A stretch of 64,000 nt of DNA, taken from assembly GCF_013705725.1 (NCBI RefSeq), contig NZ_CP055481.1:5704001-5768000 (forward strand), given 5' to 3'. Under the pieces are notes generated by a model. The model worked only from the letters and a program-made list of their open reading frames with translations. It searched no databases and was not told the DNA's origin. The position numbers and the translations under genes are program-made. Source of the DNA: Klebsiella sp. RHBSTW-00484. GTDB taxonomy: Bacteria > Pseudomonadota > Gammaproteobacteria > Enterobacterales > Enterobacteriaceae. Shown in pieces: positions 43,889 to 53,553 of this stretch; the first letter of the stretch is position 1; each line of letters begins with the position of its first letter.

Positions 43889-45235
43889 TTAACCACGCAC
43901 CCACGCCGGCAGCCAGTCGCCGTGGCTGTCAATCAGGTCATCTACCAGGGCGTAAATCTCTTCAATACCTAGCACCGCCGCCGTATGCGGGTCCATCATG
44001 GTCGCGTAATAGACGTAGTCACGGTTCTCGGTGAGGATCGCCTCCGTCAGCAGGGTCTGAACGTTGATATTGGTTTGCATCATCGCCGCCAGATGGGCGG
44101 GCAGCTTGCCCACTTTGGTCGGCTGAATGCCGTTAGCATCCACCAGACAGGCCACTTCCACGCAGCACCCCTGCGGCAGATTGTCGATAAGATTATCGTT
44201 GCGCACGTTGCCGTACACCACGCTCGGCTCACCGGTCCAGATGGCGTTCATAATGGTGCTGGCGTATTCGCGCGACGGCTTCACCTCAATACGCTCGCTG
44301 GTTTTATACAGCTCCAGCTCCTTGTGCCAGTTTGCCACTTGCTCCACGCAACGTTTCGGGTATTCGTCCAGCGGTATCTGATAACGCTCGATAAGGTCCT
44401 CACGCCCCGGCTTGATAAACCACGGCGTGTATTCCGCGAAGTGCTCGGAGGATTCCGTCACGAAGTAGCCGAGCTTTTTGAACATCTCGTAGCGCACGAT
44501 ATTCTGGCAGCGCGAATCCTCGCGGTGCTTCGGCGCGCGGCCCTCAGCAAACGCCTGCAACATCTCCGGATAAATACTGACGTAGCTGCCGTCACCAAGC
44601 TTTTTCTCCAGCGACAGGTAAAAAGCCATATGGTTGATACCGGCGCAGCGGTAGCGTAAATCCGCCGGGTCGAGGTCCAGATCGTGGGCCAGCTCCTCCG
44701 CCGTCCCCTGCACCGAATGACACAGCCCAACCTGCTTAATATGTGGATAGCGGGCATACATCGCCCAGGTATTCATCGCCATCGGGTTGACGTAGTTAAG
44801 CATCGTGGCGTTCGGGCAAACTTCAGTCATGTCGTCGCAAATGCGCCACAGATGCGGAATGGTACGCAGCGCGCGCATGATCCCACCCGGGCCAAGGGTA
44901 TCGGCAATGGTTTGCTCCAGGCCATGCAGCTTACAGACTTCAAAATCGGTCACCGTGCAGGGCTGATAGCCGCCGATCTGGAAGGCCACCACCACGAAAT
45001 CCGCATCCTGTAGCGCCGCTTTCTGGTCGCGATAGCAGCTGATTTCGCCGTCAGCACCGAGTGAATCCATCAGTTTACGCACCACAGTATGTGACTCTTC
45101 CAGACGGGTCGCATCCCGATCCATCAGGGCGATATGCGCCGATTTCAGAGCCGGACGTTGAAAAACATCACCAAGAATATTTTTGACGAACACCGTCGAA
45201 CCGGCACCGATAAAGGTAATTTTTGGGGCAGACAT
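43889..45235 (-). CDS. melA: Alpha-galactosidase (melibiase)
   Basis: A 448-residue NAD- and manganese-dependent GH4 enzyme that splits melibiose into galactose and glucose. The N-terminal dinucleotide loop is KITFIGAGSTVFVKNILGD; the metal/catalytic region includes TMLNYVNPMAMNTWA, GLCHSVQGT and CAGINHMAF. Length and sequence are close to E. coli MelA throughout. It is divergent from melR, which should activate it with CRP. The next gene on its downstream side is convergent cbpM, so the usual partner melB (melibiose permease) is missing. Confidence 0.95.
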   Translation of the reverse strand: MSAPKITFIGAGSTVFVKNILGDVFQRPALKSAHIALMDRDATRLEESHTVVRKLMDSLGADGEISCYRDQKAALQDADFVVVAFQIGGYQPCTVTDFEVCKLHGLEQTIADTLGPGGIMRALRTIPHLWRICDDMTEVCPNATMLNYVNPMAMNTWAMYARYPHIKQVGLCHSVQGTAEELAHDLDLDPADLRYRCAGINHMAFYLSLEKKLGDGSYVSIYPEMLQAFAEGRAPKHREDSRCQNIVRYEMFKKLGYFVTESSEHFAEYTPWFIKPGREDLIERYQIPLDEYPKRCVEQVANWHKELELYKTSERIEVKPSREYASTIMNAIWTGEPSVVYGNVRNDNLIDNLPQGCCVEVACLVDANGIQPTKVGKLPAHLAAMMQTNINVQTLLTEAILTENRDYVYYATMMDPHTAAVLGIEEIYALVDDLIDSHGDWLPAWVRG

Positions 45236-45473
45236 AGGGCTCTCTCCATAAGGTCATTGAACGGTGACAGAGTGGCACGCCGGGCCTTTGCCGCGCTGCC
45301 CTCTTCCCCCTGGAGCATTCCCGGAAACTCAGATCGACTATCCACAAGCATAAAATATGAGTTTTTGGGAATGAATCGGCGGAAAAGAAGAGAAAACGGG
45401 CCGTTATTTCGACTAAGATGAGGACTCACTGGCGCAAAAAATCGGCAAGTATGATGATTCAGGAACCCACATC

Positions 45474-46415
45474 ATGATTGATAAATCCCACGCGGCGCAG
45501 CCTGCCGACTCCTATATGAGCAGTAGCGATGAGCATCAGCCCCGCAGCCCGCTGGCGCTCTACTCTGAATATCAGCGGATGGATATCGAACTGCGCACGC
45601 CTTATGCGATGACTGCCAGCCACTGGCACGGTCAGGTGGAGGTGAACGTACCCTTCGATGGCGATGTGGAATATCTGATCAACGATGAAGTGGTACGCAT
45701 TAAGCAGGGCTATATCACGTTGTTCTGGGCCTGTACGCCTCATCGGCTGACCCGCCCCGGCGACTGCAAACAGATGGCTATCTTTAACCTGCCGATGCAT
45801 CTGTTTTTGTCCTGGCCGCTGGACCGGGAGCTTATCAACCACGTCACGCACGGGATGGTGGTGAAATCGCTGGCCGCCCAACAGTTGAGCGTGTTTGAAA
45901 TCCAGCGCTGGCAGCAGGAGCTGAATAGCGACAATGAACAAATCCGCCAGCTAGCCATTGATGAGATTGCCCTGATGCTCAAGCGTCTGAGCCTCTCCGG
46001 TTGGCAGCCGATTCTGGTGAACAAAACCTCGCGTACACACAAGAACAGCGTTTCGCGCCATGCTCAGTTTTACGTTAGCCAGATGCTGGAATATATCGCC
46101 GCCCATTACGATCAGGCGCTCACCGTTGACGACGTCGCCGAACATGTGAAGCTGAATGCCAACTACGCGATGGGGATTTTTCAGCGGGTGATGCAGCAGA
46201 CCATGAAGCAGTACATTACGACGATGCGCATTAATCACGTTCGCGCTCTGCTCAGCGACACCGATAAAACCATCCTTGATATTGCCCTGGCCGCCGGTTT
46301 TCGCTCCAGCAGCCGCTTCTACAGCACCTTTAACAAGTATGTCGGCATGCCGCCGCAGCAGTATCGCAAGCTGAGCCAACAGCGTCGCCACAGCCTGCCG
46401 CCCGCAGAGGCATAA
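45474..46415 (+). CDS. melR: AraC-family melibiose operon activator
   Basis: A 313-residue regulator: N-terminal cupin sensing domain with SHWHGQVEVNVPFDGDVEYL and a C-terminal double helix-turn-helix (VAEHVKLNANYAMGIFQRV, then LDIALAAGFRSSSRFYSTF). It resembles E. coli MelR closely but has about ten extra N-terminal residues; an inner ATG at 45516 (MSSSDEHQ) matches the start of shorter homologs. The 238-base intergenic region to melA should hold MelR and CRP sites. Confidence 0.92.
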   Translation: MIDKSHAAQPADSYMSSSDEHQPRSPLALYSEYQRMDIELRTPYAMTASHWHGQVEVNVPFDGDVEYLINDEVVRIKQGYITLFWACTPHRLTRPGDCKQMAIFNLPMHLFLSWPLDRELINHVTHGMVVKSLAAQQLSVFEIQRWQQELNSDNEQIRQLAIDEIALMLKRLSLSGWQPILVNKTSRTHKNSVSRHAQFYVSQMLEYIAAHYDQALTVDDVAEHVKLNANYAMGIFQRVMQQTMKQYITTMRINHVRALLSDTDKTILDIALAAGFRSSSRFYSTFNKYVGMPPQQYRKLSQQRRHSLPPAEA

Positions 46416-46418
46416 AAA

Positions 46419-46447
46419 ATGCCGCCGGGGAAAGCCCGCGGCGGCAT
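46419..46447. terminator. Bidirectional terminator between melR and proP
   Basis: ATGCCGCCGGGG...GCCCGCGGCGGCAT forms a very GC-rich stem of about 12 pairs; AAAAAA precedes it, which gives a T run for proP transcription on the other strand. Confidence 0.8.
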
Positions 46448-46466
46448 GATTCACAACGCTAACAGA

Positions 46467-47969
46467 TTAGTCGTTAATGCGCGGGTGCTGCTGCACCAGG
46501 CGAGAACGTTTTTCCTGCAGATCAGAGATTTCCTGATCGATATCTTCGATTTTATGCTCGATGTTATCGTAGTGCTCACCGAGAATTTCTTTCGCTTCCT
46601 GGATATCGGACGCCGCTGGCGTCGCCCCTTTCAGCGGGCGGTTGGCGGTCTCTTTCATCGTCAGGCCAGTCAGCAGACCGATGACCGCAATCACCATCAG
46701 ATAGTAAGCTGGCATCATCAGGTTCTGCGTGGTTTCCACCAGCCAGGCGGCCAGGGTTGGCGTCAGACCCGCAATCAGCACCGAGATGTTGAAGGCGCTG
46801 GCCAGGGCGCTAAAGCGAATATGGGTCGGGAACATCGCCGGCAGCGACGAAGCCATCACCCCGATAAAGCAGTTCAGGATCACCGCCAGCAACAGCAGGC
46901 CGGCAAAAATCAGGCCGAGAACGTTACTGTTAATCAAGATAAAGGCCGGAATCGACAGCGCAAACAGCGCAACGCTACCCACCAGAATAAACGGGCGACG
47001 ACCAAAGCGGTCGCTGAGCATACCGATAACCGGCTGCACGAACAGCATCCCGACCATAATCGCGATAATAATCAGCACCCCGTGGTCTTCCGAATAGTGC
47101 AGGTTATGCGACAGGTAGCTCGGCATGTAGGTCAGCAGCATGTAGTAGGTGACGTTAGTGGAGATCACCAGACCGATACAGGTCAGCAGGCTGCGCCAGT
47201 GTTTGGTGGCGATTTCTTTAAACGAGACTTTTGGTCCTTCCTGCAGGCCTTCACGATCGCCCTGCTCCATGCTATCAACATGCTGCTGGAACGCCGGGGT
47301 CTCTTCCAGCGCGTGGCGCAGATAAAGACCAATAAGCCCTAACGGCAGCGCCAGGAAGAACGGGATACGCCAGCCCCAGTCGAGGAAGTTCTCTTCGCCC
47401 ACCACGCTGGAAATCAGCACCACCACGCCTGCACCCATGACAAAACCGGCAATCGAACCGAAGTCCAGCCAACTGCCCATAAAGCCACGCTTGCGGTCAG
47501 GCGAATATTCAGCGACGAAGATGGATGCACCGGTATATTCCCCGCCTACCGAGAAGCCCTGCGCCATTTTACACAGCAGCAGCAGGATCGGTGCCCAGAT
47601 ACCAATGGTGGCATACGAGGGAATAAGACCGATACAGAATGTACTTATCGACATAATGACGATAGTTATCGCCAGAATCTTTTGTCGACCATATTTATCG
47701 CCCAGCATCCCGAAGAACAGGCCGCCTAGCGGACGAATTAAGAAGGGAACGGAGAATGTACCGAGTGCGGCAATCATCTGCACGCTGGGGTCTGCACCGG
47801 GGAAAAAGACTTTACCTAAGGCATACGCAACAAAACCATAAACCCCAAAATCAAACCATTCCATCGCGTTACCCAGCGACGCTGCGGTAATCGCTTTCTT
47901 CAGTTTGCTGTCATCAATGATGGTCACATCCCGAAGCGTGATGGGCTTTACTTTTTTCCTTTTAAGCAT
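46467..47969 (-). CDS. proP: Osmosensing proline/glycine-betaine symporter
   Basis: A 500-residue MFS transporter, same length as E. coli ProP. It starts MLKRKKVKPITLRDVTIID, has 12 transmembrane helices with the GDKYGRQKI motif between helices 2 and 3, and ends in the antiparallel coiled coil (EAKEILGEHYDNIEHKIEDID...) that tunes osmotic activation. It imports proline, betaine and ectoine with protons. The frame extends upstream of the chosen start without similarity. Confidence 0.96.
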   Translation of the reverse strand: MLKRKKVKPITLRDVTIIDDSKLKKAITAASLGNAMEWFDFGVYGFVAYALGKVFFPGADPSVQMIAALGTFSVPFLIRPLGGLFFGMLGDKYGRQKILAITIVIMSISTFCIGLIPSYATIGIWAPILLLLCKMAQGFSVGGEYTGASIFVAEYSPDRKRGFMGSWLDFGSIAGFVMGAGVVVLISSVVGEENFLDWGWRIPFFLALPLGLIGLYLRHALEETPAFQQHVDSMEQGDREGLQEGPKVSFKEIATKHWRSLLTCIGLVISTNVTYYMLLTYMPSYLSHNLHYSEDHGVLIIIAIMVGMLFVQPVIGMLSDRFGRRPFILVGSVALFALSIPAFILINSNVLGLIFAGLLLLAVILNCFIGVMASSLPAMFPTHIRFSALASAFNISVLIAGLTPTLAAWLVETTQNLMMPAYYLMVIAVIGLLTGLTMKETANRPLKGATPAASDIQEAKEILGEHYDNIEHKIEDIDQEISDLQEKRSRLVQQHPRIND

Positions 47970-48508
47970 AATTTTCCTCTTTTGCTCTCGCCTTGAGCGC
48001 ACGAATCTCCGCCGAATGACAAGGTCATTCGCGTCATGCGTTGGGAGCGGCGAATTGCTGTGCTCCACCTTTCAAGCGTAGCAGGTTTGCCTGCACTGTC
48101 TGCTGACAGTCTGTACAACCGAACCTGTTGACGCCTGCTCTGGCCATAAATGAATAAACGGAGTCGCTATAAGTATGGTGAATTTGCGATCTCGCCTTTT
48201 TACCCTAACAGTGTTTAATTATGGGATCAACTTCACAAAAATTTACCTACCCTTAAACAGAGTCACCCGAAACCAATAAGTTCAATGAATATTGGAAGTT
48301 AACGATACATTTCCGGAAATATCTGGCGGATTTTATGGAAATAACCCGGCGGTTTTTCGCGATATATATTTGCTTTCTTCTCCGAGAACGCCCGTAAAAA
48401 AGGCCCGACAAAAGTGCGGGATTGCGTTATAATCAGCGTTACTTTCGGCTATCAGCCACCATTTAATGGACCAACGTCCTGTTTTACCCAGTAATCGCGA
48501 GGAACGTC
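47970..48508. other. Long divergent promoter region of proP and yjdM
   Basis: 540 bases without a gene. It must contain the proP promoters (in E. coli one is repressed by CRP and another driven by RpoS with Fis) and the yjdM promoter. I do not mark individual sites. Confidence 0.5.
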
Positions 48509-48844
48509 ATGTCACTGCCACACTGCCCAAAATGCCATTCTGAATACACTTATGAAGACAACAGCATGTTTATCTGCCCAGAATGCGCCCATGAATGGAA
48601 CAATGCCGAGCCTGCGGACGATAACGACGCGCTGGTCGTCAAAGATGCCAACGGTAATTTACTGGCCGACGGCGATAGCGTTACCGTGGTGAAAGATCTG
48701 AAGGTTAAAGGTAGCTCTTCTATGCTGAAAATCGGCACAAAAGTGAAGAATATCCGCCTCGTTGAAGGCGATCATAATATTGACTGCAAAATCGATGGTT
48801 TTGGCCCGATGAAGTTAAAATCTGAATTTGTTAAAAAGAACTGA
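48509..48844 (+). CDS. yjdM: Zinc-ribbon protein YjdM (formerly PhnA)
   Basis: A 111-residue protein: an N-terminal zinc ribbon (CPKC at 6-9, CPEC at 23-26) and a KOW/SH3-like C-terminal domain ([14 protein letters not shown]). It matches E. coli YjdM along its length. Once linked to phosphonate use, it is not needed for C-P lyase and its role is unknown. GAGG precedes the start. Confidence 0.94.
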   Translation: MSLPHCPKCHSEYTYEDNSMFICPECAHEWNNAEPADDNDALVVKDANGNLLADGDSVTVVKDLKVKGSSSMLKIGTKVKNIRLVEGDHNIDCKIDGFGPMKLKSEFVKKN

Positions 48845-49057
48845 TTTATTTCCTGCCCGGCGTCGCTATTATTCCCCAGCGCACGCCGTCGGGCGGGAAT
48901 ATATTTCTCGGTAGAAAAATCTGAAAAGTGGTCATTATTCCCCGGTCACCCTGCGCTTACCTGCTGGCCGTATCTGGTATTCCGCCGCTGCCGCCTGGCT
49001 TAATTTTGCAATCCCCTTCTACGCTTAATGAGATATTCGTTACCTGAGGTAATGGTT

Positions 49058-49492
49058 ATGCCCTTAAGTCCCTACATCGCTTTTAGCGGCAACTGCGCCG
49101 CAGCCATCGCGTTCTACCAGCAGGCATTGGGTGCTGAGCTCATCCACCAAATCACTTACGGCGAAATGCCGCAGGATATACAGGACGCCGAAGACGGTTG
49201 CCCTTCGGGCCAGCATCTCGCCGCCGACGGTATCGCCCACGCCAGCCTGCGCGTGGCGGATAGTATCCTGATGCTCAGCGACAGCCCCTCCAGCAAAACG
49301 GAGCGCTACGCCGGGTTTACCCTCGTGCTGGACCCGAAAGATATTGAGGAAGGTAAACGCTGGTTTGACGGCCTCGCCGATGGCGGACAGATAGAGATGG
49401 TCTGGCAGGAAACCTTCTGGGCTCACGGTTTCGGTAAAGTGACCGACCGCTTCGGCGTCCCGTGGATGGTCAACGTGGTGAAAGAGCCTTGA
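49058..49492 (+). CDS. yjdN: VOC-family protein YjdN (PhnB-like)
   Basis: A 144-residue glyoxalase-fold protein of the PhnB/DUF1338 type: FSGNCAAAIAFYQQALGAEL at the start, IAHASLRV in the centre and WQETFWAHGFGKVTDRFGVPWM at the end, as in E. coli YjdN. GAGG eight bases before ATG 49058 selects this start. Substrate unknown. Confidence 0.92.
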   Translation: MPLSPYIAFSGNCAAAIAFYQQALGAELIHQITYGEMPQDIQDAEDGCPSGQHLAADGIAHASLRVADSILMLSDSPSSKTERYAGFTLVLDPKDIEEGKRWFDGLADGGQIEMVWQETFWAHGFGKVTDRFGVPWMVNVVKEP

Positions 49493-49504
49493 AGCCTATA
49501 TTTC

Positions 49505-49735
49505 CCCCCTCACCCTAACCCTCTCCCCAAAAGGGAGAGGGGACCGCCTGGCGCTGTTTTTTTATTACTCAGCCGTTCTACAAACTGCCGACTCCGAACC
49601 CGCTTTTCTCCCTCTCCCCAAAAGGGAGAGGGGACCGTCTGGCGCTGTTTTTTTATTACTCAGCCGTTCTACAAACTGCCGACTCCGAACCCGCTTTTCT
49701 CCCTCTCCCTCCGGGAGAGGGCCGGGGTGAGGGTC
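49505..49735. repeat. CTCTCCC-type palindromic repeats with a 91-base tandem duplication
   Basis: Units of the form CTCACCC...CTCTCCCC-AAAA-GGGAGAGGGG make strong hairpins. A 91-base unit is present twice in tandem (49521-49611 and 49612-49702), differing by one base in the overlap I checked, followed by a third partial hairpin ending GGCCGGGGTGAGGG. A related unit lies at 62570-62686. It could also end yjdN transcription. The remaining 49736-49888 is the phn promoter region; a poor Pho-box-like match lies near 49790. Confidence 0.8.
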
Positions 49736-49888
49736 AGCGCGCAGATATCCCCTCGCCTTGTCATCCCACTGGCACCCACTCTTCATCCTCCGGTCATCAT
49801 GTTTTAACCGAAATGTAACAATAATCCGTCAGGATCGGCCCACGCTCAGAGGGAAAAACCTTCTTGTCCTTAGTGAGGCTCGATTGAC

Positions 49889-50614
49889 ATGTACTTATCC
49901 AGACATCCGACCAGTTACCCGACACGATATCAGGAAATTGCCGCCAAACTTGAGCAAGAGCTTCGCCACCACTACCGCTGCGGCGACTATCTTCCCGCTG
50001 AGCAGCAGCTGGCGACCCGCTTCGAAGTCAACCGCCATACCCTGCGCCGGGCTATCGATCAGCTCGTTGATCGCGGCTGGGTCCAGCGCCGTCAAGGCGT
50101 CGGCGTACTGGTGCTGATGCGCCCGATTGATTATCCGCTCAATGCCCAGGCGCGCTTTAGCCAGAACCTTCTCGAACAGGGCAGCCATCCGACCAGCGAG
50201 AAGCTGCTGTCGGTCCTGCGCCCGGCCAGCAGCCACGTGGCCGAAGCCTTTGCCATTAACGAAGGCGATAACGTTATTCACTTGCGCACCCTGCGCCGCG
50301 TTAACGGCGTCGCACTGTGCCTGATTGACCACTACTTTACCGACCTGCGCCTGTGGCCGGTGCTGCAAACCTTTACCCACGGCTCTCTCCATGACCTGCT
50401 ACGCGACCAGCTTGATATCGAGCTGACCCGCGTACGCACCAAAATCAGCGCCCGCCGCGCGCAGGCTAAAGAGAGCAACATTCTCGGCATTCCCAACATG
50501 GCGCCGCTGCTGTGCGTGCGCACGCTGAATCATCGTCAGAACGAACAGAGCGCGACGGAGTACTCCGTCAGCCTGACCCGCGCCGACATGATTGAATTCA
50601 CGATGGAGCACTGA
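49889..50614 (+). CDS. phnF: GntR/HutC-family regulator of the phn operon
   Basis: A 241-residue transcription factor, first gene of the visible phn cluster. N-terminal winged HTH (LATRFEVNRHTLRRAIDQLVDRGWVQRRQG) and a UTRA ligand domain (IHLRTLRRVNGVALCLIDHYF). Close to E. coli PhnF. In E. coli phnCDE stand before phnF; here the previous gene is yjdN, so phnF leads the operon. The TGA directly precedes the phnG ATG. Confidence 0.93.
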   Translation: MYLSRHPTSYPTRYQEIAAKLEQELRHHYRCGDYLPAEQQLATRFEVNRHTLRRAIDQLVDRGWVQRRQGVGVLVLMRPIDYPLNAQARFSQNLLEQGSHPTSEKLLSVLRPASSHVAEAFAINEGDNVIHLRTLRRVNGVALCLIDHYFTDLRLWPVLQTFTHGSLHDLLRDQLDIELTRVRTKISARRAQAKESNILGIPNMAPLLCVRTLNHRQNEQSATEYSVSLTRADMIEFTMEH

Positions 50615-51067
50615 ATGCACTTTAATACCGCTACCCGCCAGCGCTGGATGTCCGTGCTGGCCCACAGTGAACCACAAGAACTTGCTGCGCGGATGCAAAC
50701 GCTAAACCTCGCGCCGCAGTATGAGCTGATTCGCACCCCGGAAACCGGCCTGGTGCAGCTACAGGCGCGCATGGGCGGCATCGGCGATCGTTTCTTTGCT
50801 GGTGATACCACATTAACTCGCGCCGCGATTCGCCTGGCCGACGGAACGCTCGGCTATAGCTGGATCCTGGGCCGCGACCGTCCGCACGCCGAACGCTGTG
50901 CGGCTATCGATGCCCTGATGCAGTCGCCACACCATTTTCACACCCTGATGGAAACCCTGATAACCCCGCTGGAAGAACAACGTAGCGCGCGCATTGAAGC
51001 CCGACGCGCCGAAGTCAACGCCAGCCGGGTCGACTTCTTTACTCTGGTTCGCGGAGATAACGCATGA
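50615..51067 (+). CDS. phnG: C-P lyase subunit PhnG
   Basis: A 150-residue core subunit of the PhnGHIJK carbon-phosphorus lyase complex, which with PhnI, H and L attaches the phosphonate to ribose of ATP. Recognised by [13 protein letters not shown] and the [17 protein letters not shown] segment. Its stop overlaps the phnH start by four bases. Confidence 0.94.
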   Translation: MHFNTATRQRWMSVLAHSEPQELAARMQTLNLAPQYELIRTPETGLVQLQARMGGIGDRFFAGDTTLTRAAIRLADGTLGYSWILGRDRPHAERCAAIDALMQSPHHFHTLMETLITPLEEQRSARIEARRAEVNASRVDFFTLVRGDNA

Positions 51068-51648
51068 CATTACAACCCGCTTTTACCCTGGCTGTGCAGG
51101 ACGCCCAACACAGTTTCCGCCGTCTGCTGAAAGCGATGAGCGAGCCGGGGGTGATCGTCTCCCTGCAACAGCTCCAGCATGGCTGGCAGCCGCTAAACGT
51201 CGCCTCCACCAGCCTGTTGCTGACGCTGGTCGATCACGACACGCCGGTCTGGCTGGCTCCAGCGCTGCGTAACGACCTCGTCGGGCAGAATCTACGCTTT
51301 CATACCGGCGCGCCGCTGGTTGAACAGCCGCAGCAGGCGACCTTCGCCATCGCCAACGACAGCATCAGCGCCGAACAGTTGAACGTGCTTTCTGCCGGAA
51401 CCGTCGTCGCCCCTGAAACTGGTGTGACGCTGATTGTCCAGCTTGCCAGCCTTAGCGGCGGACGCATGCTGCGTCTGACCGGCGCGGGTATCGCCGAAGA
51501 GCGCATGATCGCCCCGCAGTTGCCGGAATGCATTATTGAAGAGTTGACCGAGCGCCCGCACCCGTTCCCGCTGGGCATCGACCTGATCCTGACCTGCGGC
51601 GAACGGCTGCTGGCCATCCCGCGCACCACCCATGTCGAGGTCTGCTAA
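51064..51648 (+). CDS. phnH: C-P lyase subunit PhnH
   Basis: A 194-residue structural subunit of the C-P lyase core, with a fold related to PLP-dependent transferases but no cofactor. Diagnostic parts: [17 protein letters not shown] near the N-terminus and [13 protein letters not shown] at the C-terminus. Stop and phnI start share a base (TAATG). Confidence 0.94.
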   Translation: MTLQPAFTLAVQDAQHSFRRLLKAMSEPGVIVSLQQLQHGWQPLNVASTSLLLTLVDHDTPVWLAPALRNDLVGQNLRFHTGAPLVEQPQQATFAIANDSISAEQLNVLSAGTVVAPETGVTLIVQLASLSGGRMLRLTGAGIAEERMIAPQLPECIIEELTERPHPFPLGIDLILTCGERLLAIPRTTHVEVC

Positions 51649-52712
51649 TGTACGTAGCCGTCAAAGGCGGTGAGAAGGCAATCGTCGCCGCTCACGCCCT
51701 ACAGGAACATAAACGCCGGGGCGATGGACGGCTTGCACAAATCAGCGTTGAACAGATTACCCAGCAGCTCAATCTGGCGGTGGACCGGGTGATGACCGAA
51801 GGCGGCATCGCCGACCGGGAGCTGGCAGCGCTGGCGCTGAAGCAGGCCAGCGGCGATAACGTTGAAGCCATCTTTCTGCTGCGCGCTTACCGCACCACGC
51901 TGCAAAGGCTGGCGGTCAGCGAGCCCATCGATACCGCCAATATGCGCCTTGAGCGCCGAATTTCGGCGGTCTATAAAGATATCCCCGGCGGCCAGATGCT
52001 CGGCCCGACCTACGATTACACCCATCGCCTGCTCGATTTTACCCTGCTGGCTAACGGCGAAACGCCGCCGCTGGCAGCCAACAGCGCACCACAGGAACCG
52101 ACGCCGCACGTCTTTAATCTGCTGGTCCAGCAAGAACTGGCAAAAGCCGAGCAAGATAGCAACGCGCAGCCCGATGATATCACCCGTAATCCGCCGGTTT
52201 ATCCCTGCTCGCGCTCGTCGCGCCTACAACAGCTGGTGCGCGGTGACGAAGGCTATCTGCTGGCGCTGGCCTACTCCACCCAGCGCGGCTACGGGCGCAA
52301 TCATCCGTTTGCTGGCGAAATCCGTAGCGGCTACGTCACGGTGGAAATTACCCCCGAAGAGCTGGGATTCACTGTCAATATCGGCGAACTGCTGATGACC
52401 GAATGTGAAATGGTTAACGGCTTTGTCGACCCGCAGGATGAGCCGCCGCACTTTACCCGCGGCTACGGCCTGACGTTTGGCATGAGCGAGCGCAAAGCGA
52501 TGGCGATGGCGCTGGTGGACCGCGCGCTCCAGGCGCCGGAGTACGGCGAAGAGGTGGCGGGCCCCGCCCAGGACGAGGAGTTTGTGCTGGCTCATGCCGA
52601 TAACGTCGAGGCCGCCGGTTTTGTTTCGCATCTCAAACTTCCCCACTATGTCGATTTCCAGGCCGAACTGGCGCTGCTCAAACGCCTGCAACGGGAGAAT
52701 CCACGTGGCTAA
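51648..52712 (+). CDS. phnI: C-P lyase subunit PhnI (nucleosidase-like)
   Basis: A 354-residue subunit, same length as E. coli PhnI. It replaces the adenine of ATP by the phosphonate, with G, H and L. Typical blocks are [31 protein letters not shown], and FTRGYGLTFGMSERKAMAMA. Its last codons overlap the phnJ start. Confidence 0.95.
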   Translation: MYVAVKGGEKAIVAAHALQEHKRRGDGRLAQISVEQITQQLNLAVDRVMTEGGIADRELAALALKQASGDNVEAIFLLRAYRTTLQRLAVSEPIDTANMRLERRISAVYKDIPGGQMLGPTYDYTHRLLDFTLLANGETPPLAANSAPQEPTPHVFNLLVQQELAKAEQDSNAQPDDITRNPPVYPCSRSSRLQQLVRGDEGYLLALAYSTQRGYGRNHPFAGEIRSGYVTVEITPEELGFTVNIGELLMTECEMVNGFVDPQDEPPHFTRGYGLTFGMSERKAMAMALVDRALQAPEYGEEVAGPAQDEEFVLAHADNVEAAGFVSHLKLPHYVDFQAELALLKRLQRENPRG

Positions 52713-53553
52713 CGCGCTGACCGGTTACAACTTTGCTTATCTCGACGAACAGACCAAACGCATGATCCGCCGCGCTATCCTCAAAGCTGTGGCGATCCCC
52801 GGTTACCAGGTGCCGTTCGGCGGACGCGAAATGCCGATGCCCTACGGTTGGGGAACCGGCGGTATTCAGCTTACCGCCAGCGTCATTGGTGAAAACGACG
52901 TGCTGAAGGTCATCGATCAGGGGGCCGACGACACCACCAACGCGGTGTCGATTCGCCAGTTTTTCAAGCGCGTCACCGGCGTCGCCACCACCGAATGCAC
53001 CGAAGACGCCACGCTGATCCAGACTCGTCACCGGATCCCGGAAACGCCGCTGGCTGAAGATCAGATCCTGATCTTCCAGGTGCCGATCCCGGAGCCGCTG
53101 CGCTTTATCGAGCCGCGCGAAACTGAGACCCGCACCATGCACGCGCTGGAGGAGTACGGCGTGATGCAGGTGAAGCTGTACGAGGACATCGCCCGTTTCG
53201 GCCATATCGCCACCACCTACGCCTATCCGGTAAAGGTCAATGGCCGCTACGTGATGGACCCGTCGCCGATTCCTAAATTCGATAATCCGAAGATGCATAT
53301 GATGCCTGCGCTACAGCTGTTTGGTGCCGGGCGCGAAAAACGCATCTACGCTGTGCCGCCCTATACCCCGGTGGAAAACCTCGATTTCGACGATCACCCT
53401 TTTACCGTTCAGGAGTGGGATGAGCCGTGCGCCATCTGCGGGTCGCGCCATAGCTATCTTGATGAAGTGGTGCTCGACGACAGCGGCAAACGAATGTTTG
53501 TCTGTTCCGATACCGACTATTGCCGCCAACAGAGCGAGGCGCAGAAAAAATGA
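52705..53553 (+). CDS. phnJ: C-P lyase catalytic radical-SAM subunit PhnJ
   Basis: A 282-residue enzyme that cleaves the C-P bond with a 4Fe-4S cluster and S-adenosylmethionine. The cluster and catalytic cysteines are in the C-terminal CAICG and CSDTDYC segments. It begins with GTG at 52705 (overlapping phnI by eight bases), giving MANALTGYNFAYLDEQTKRM as in E. coli. Confidence 0.96.
   Translation: MANALTGYNFAYLDEQTKRMIRRAILKAVAIPGYQVPFGGREMPMPYGWGTGGIQLTASVIGENDVLKVIDQGADDTTNAVSIRQFFKRVTGVATTECTEDATLIQTRHRIPETPLAEDQILIFQVPIPEPLRFIEPRETETRTMHALEEYGVMQVKLYEDIARFGHIATTYAYPVKVNGRYVMDPSPIPKFDNPKMHMMPALQLFGAGREKRIYAVPPYTPVENLDFDDHPFTVQEWDEPCAICGSRHSYLDEVVLDDSGKRMFVCSDTDYCRQQSEAQKK

Noticed and set aside
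49505..49735. CRISPR array suggested by repeated units
   Set aside because: Only two tandem units of 91 bases with identical interiors and no variable spacers; it is a duplicated palindromic repeat.
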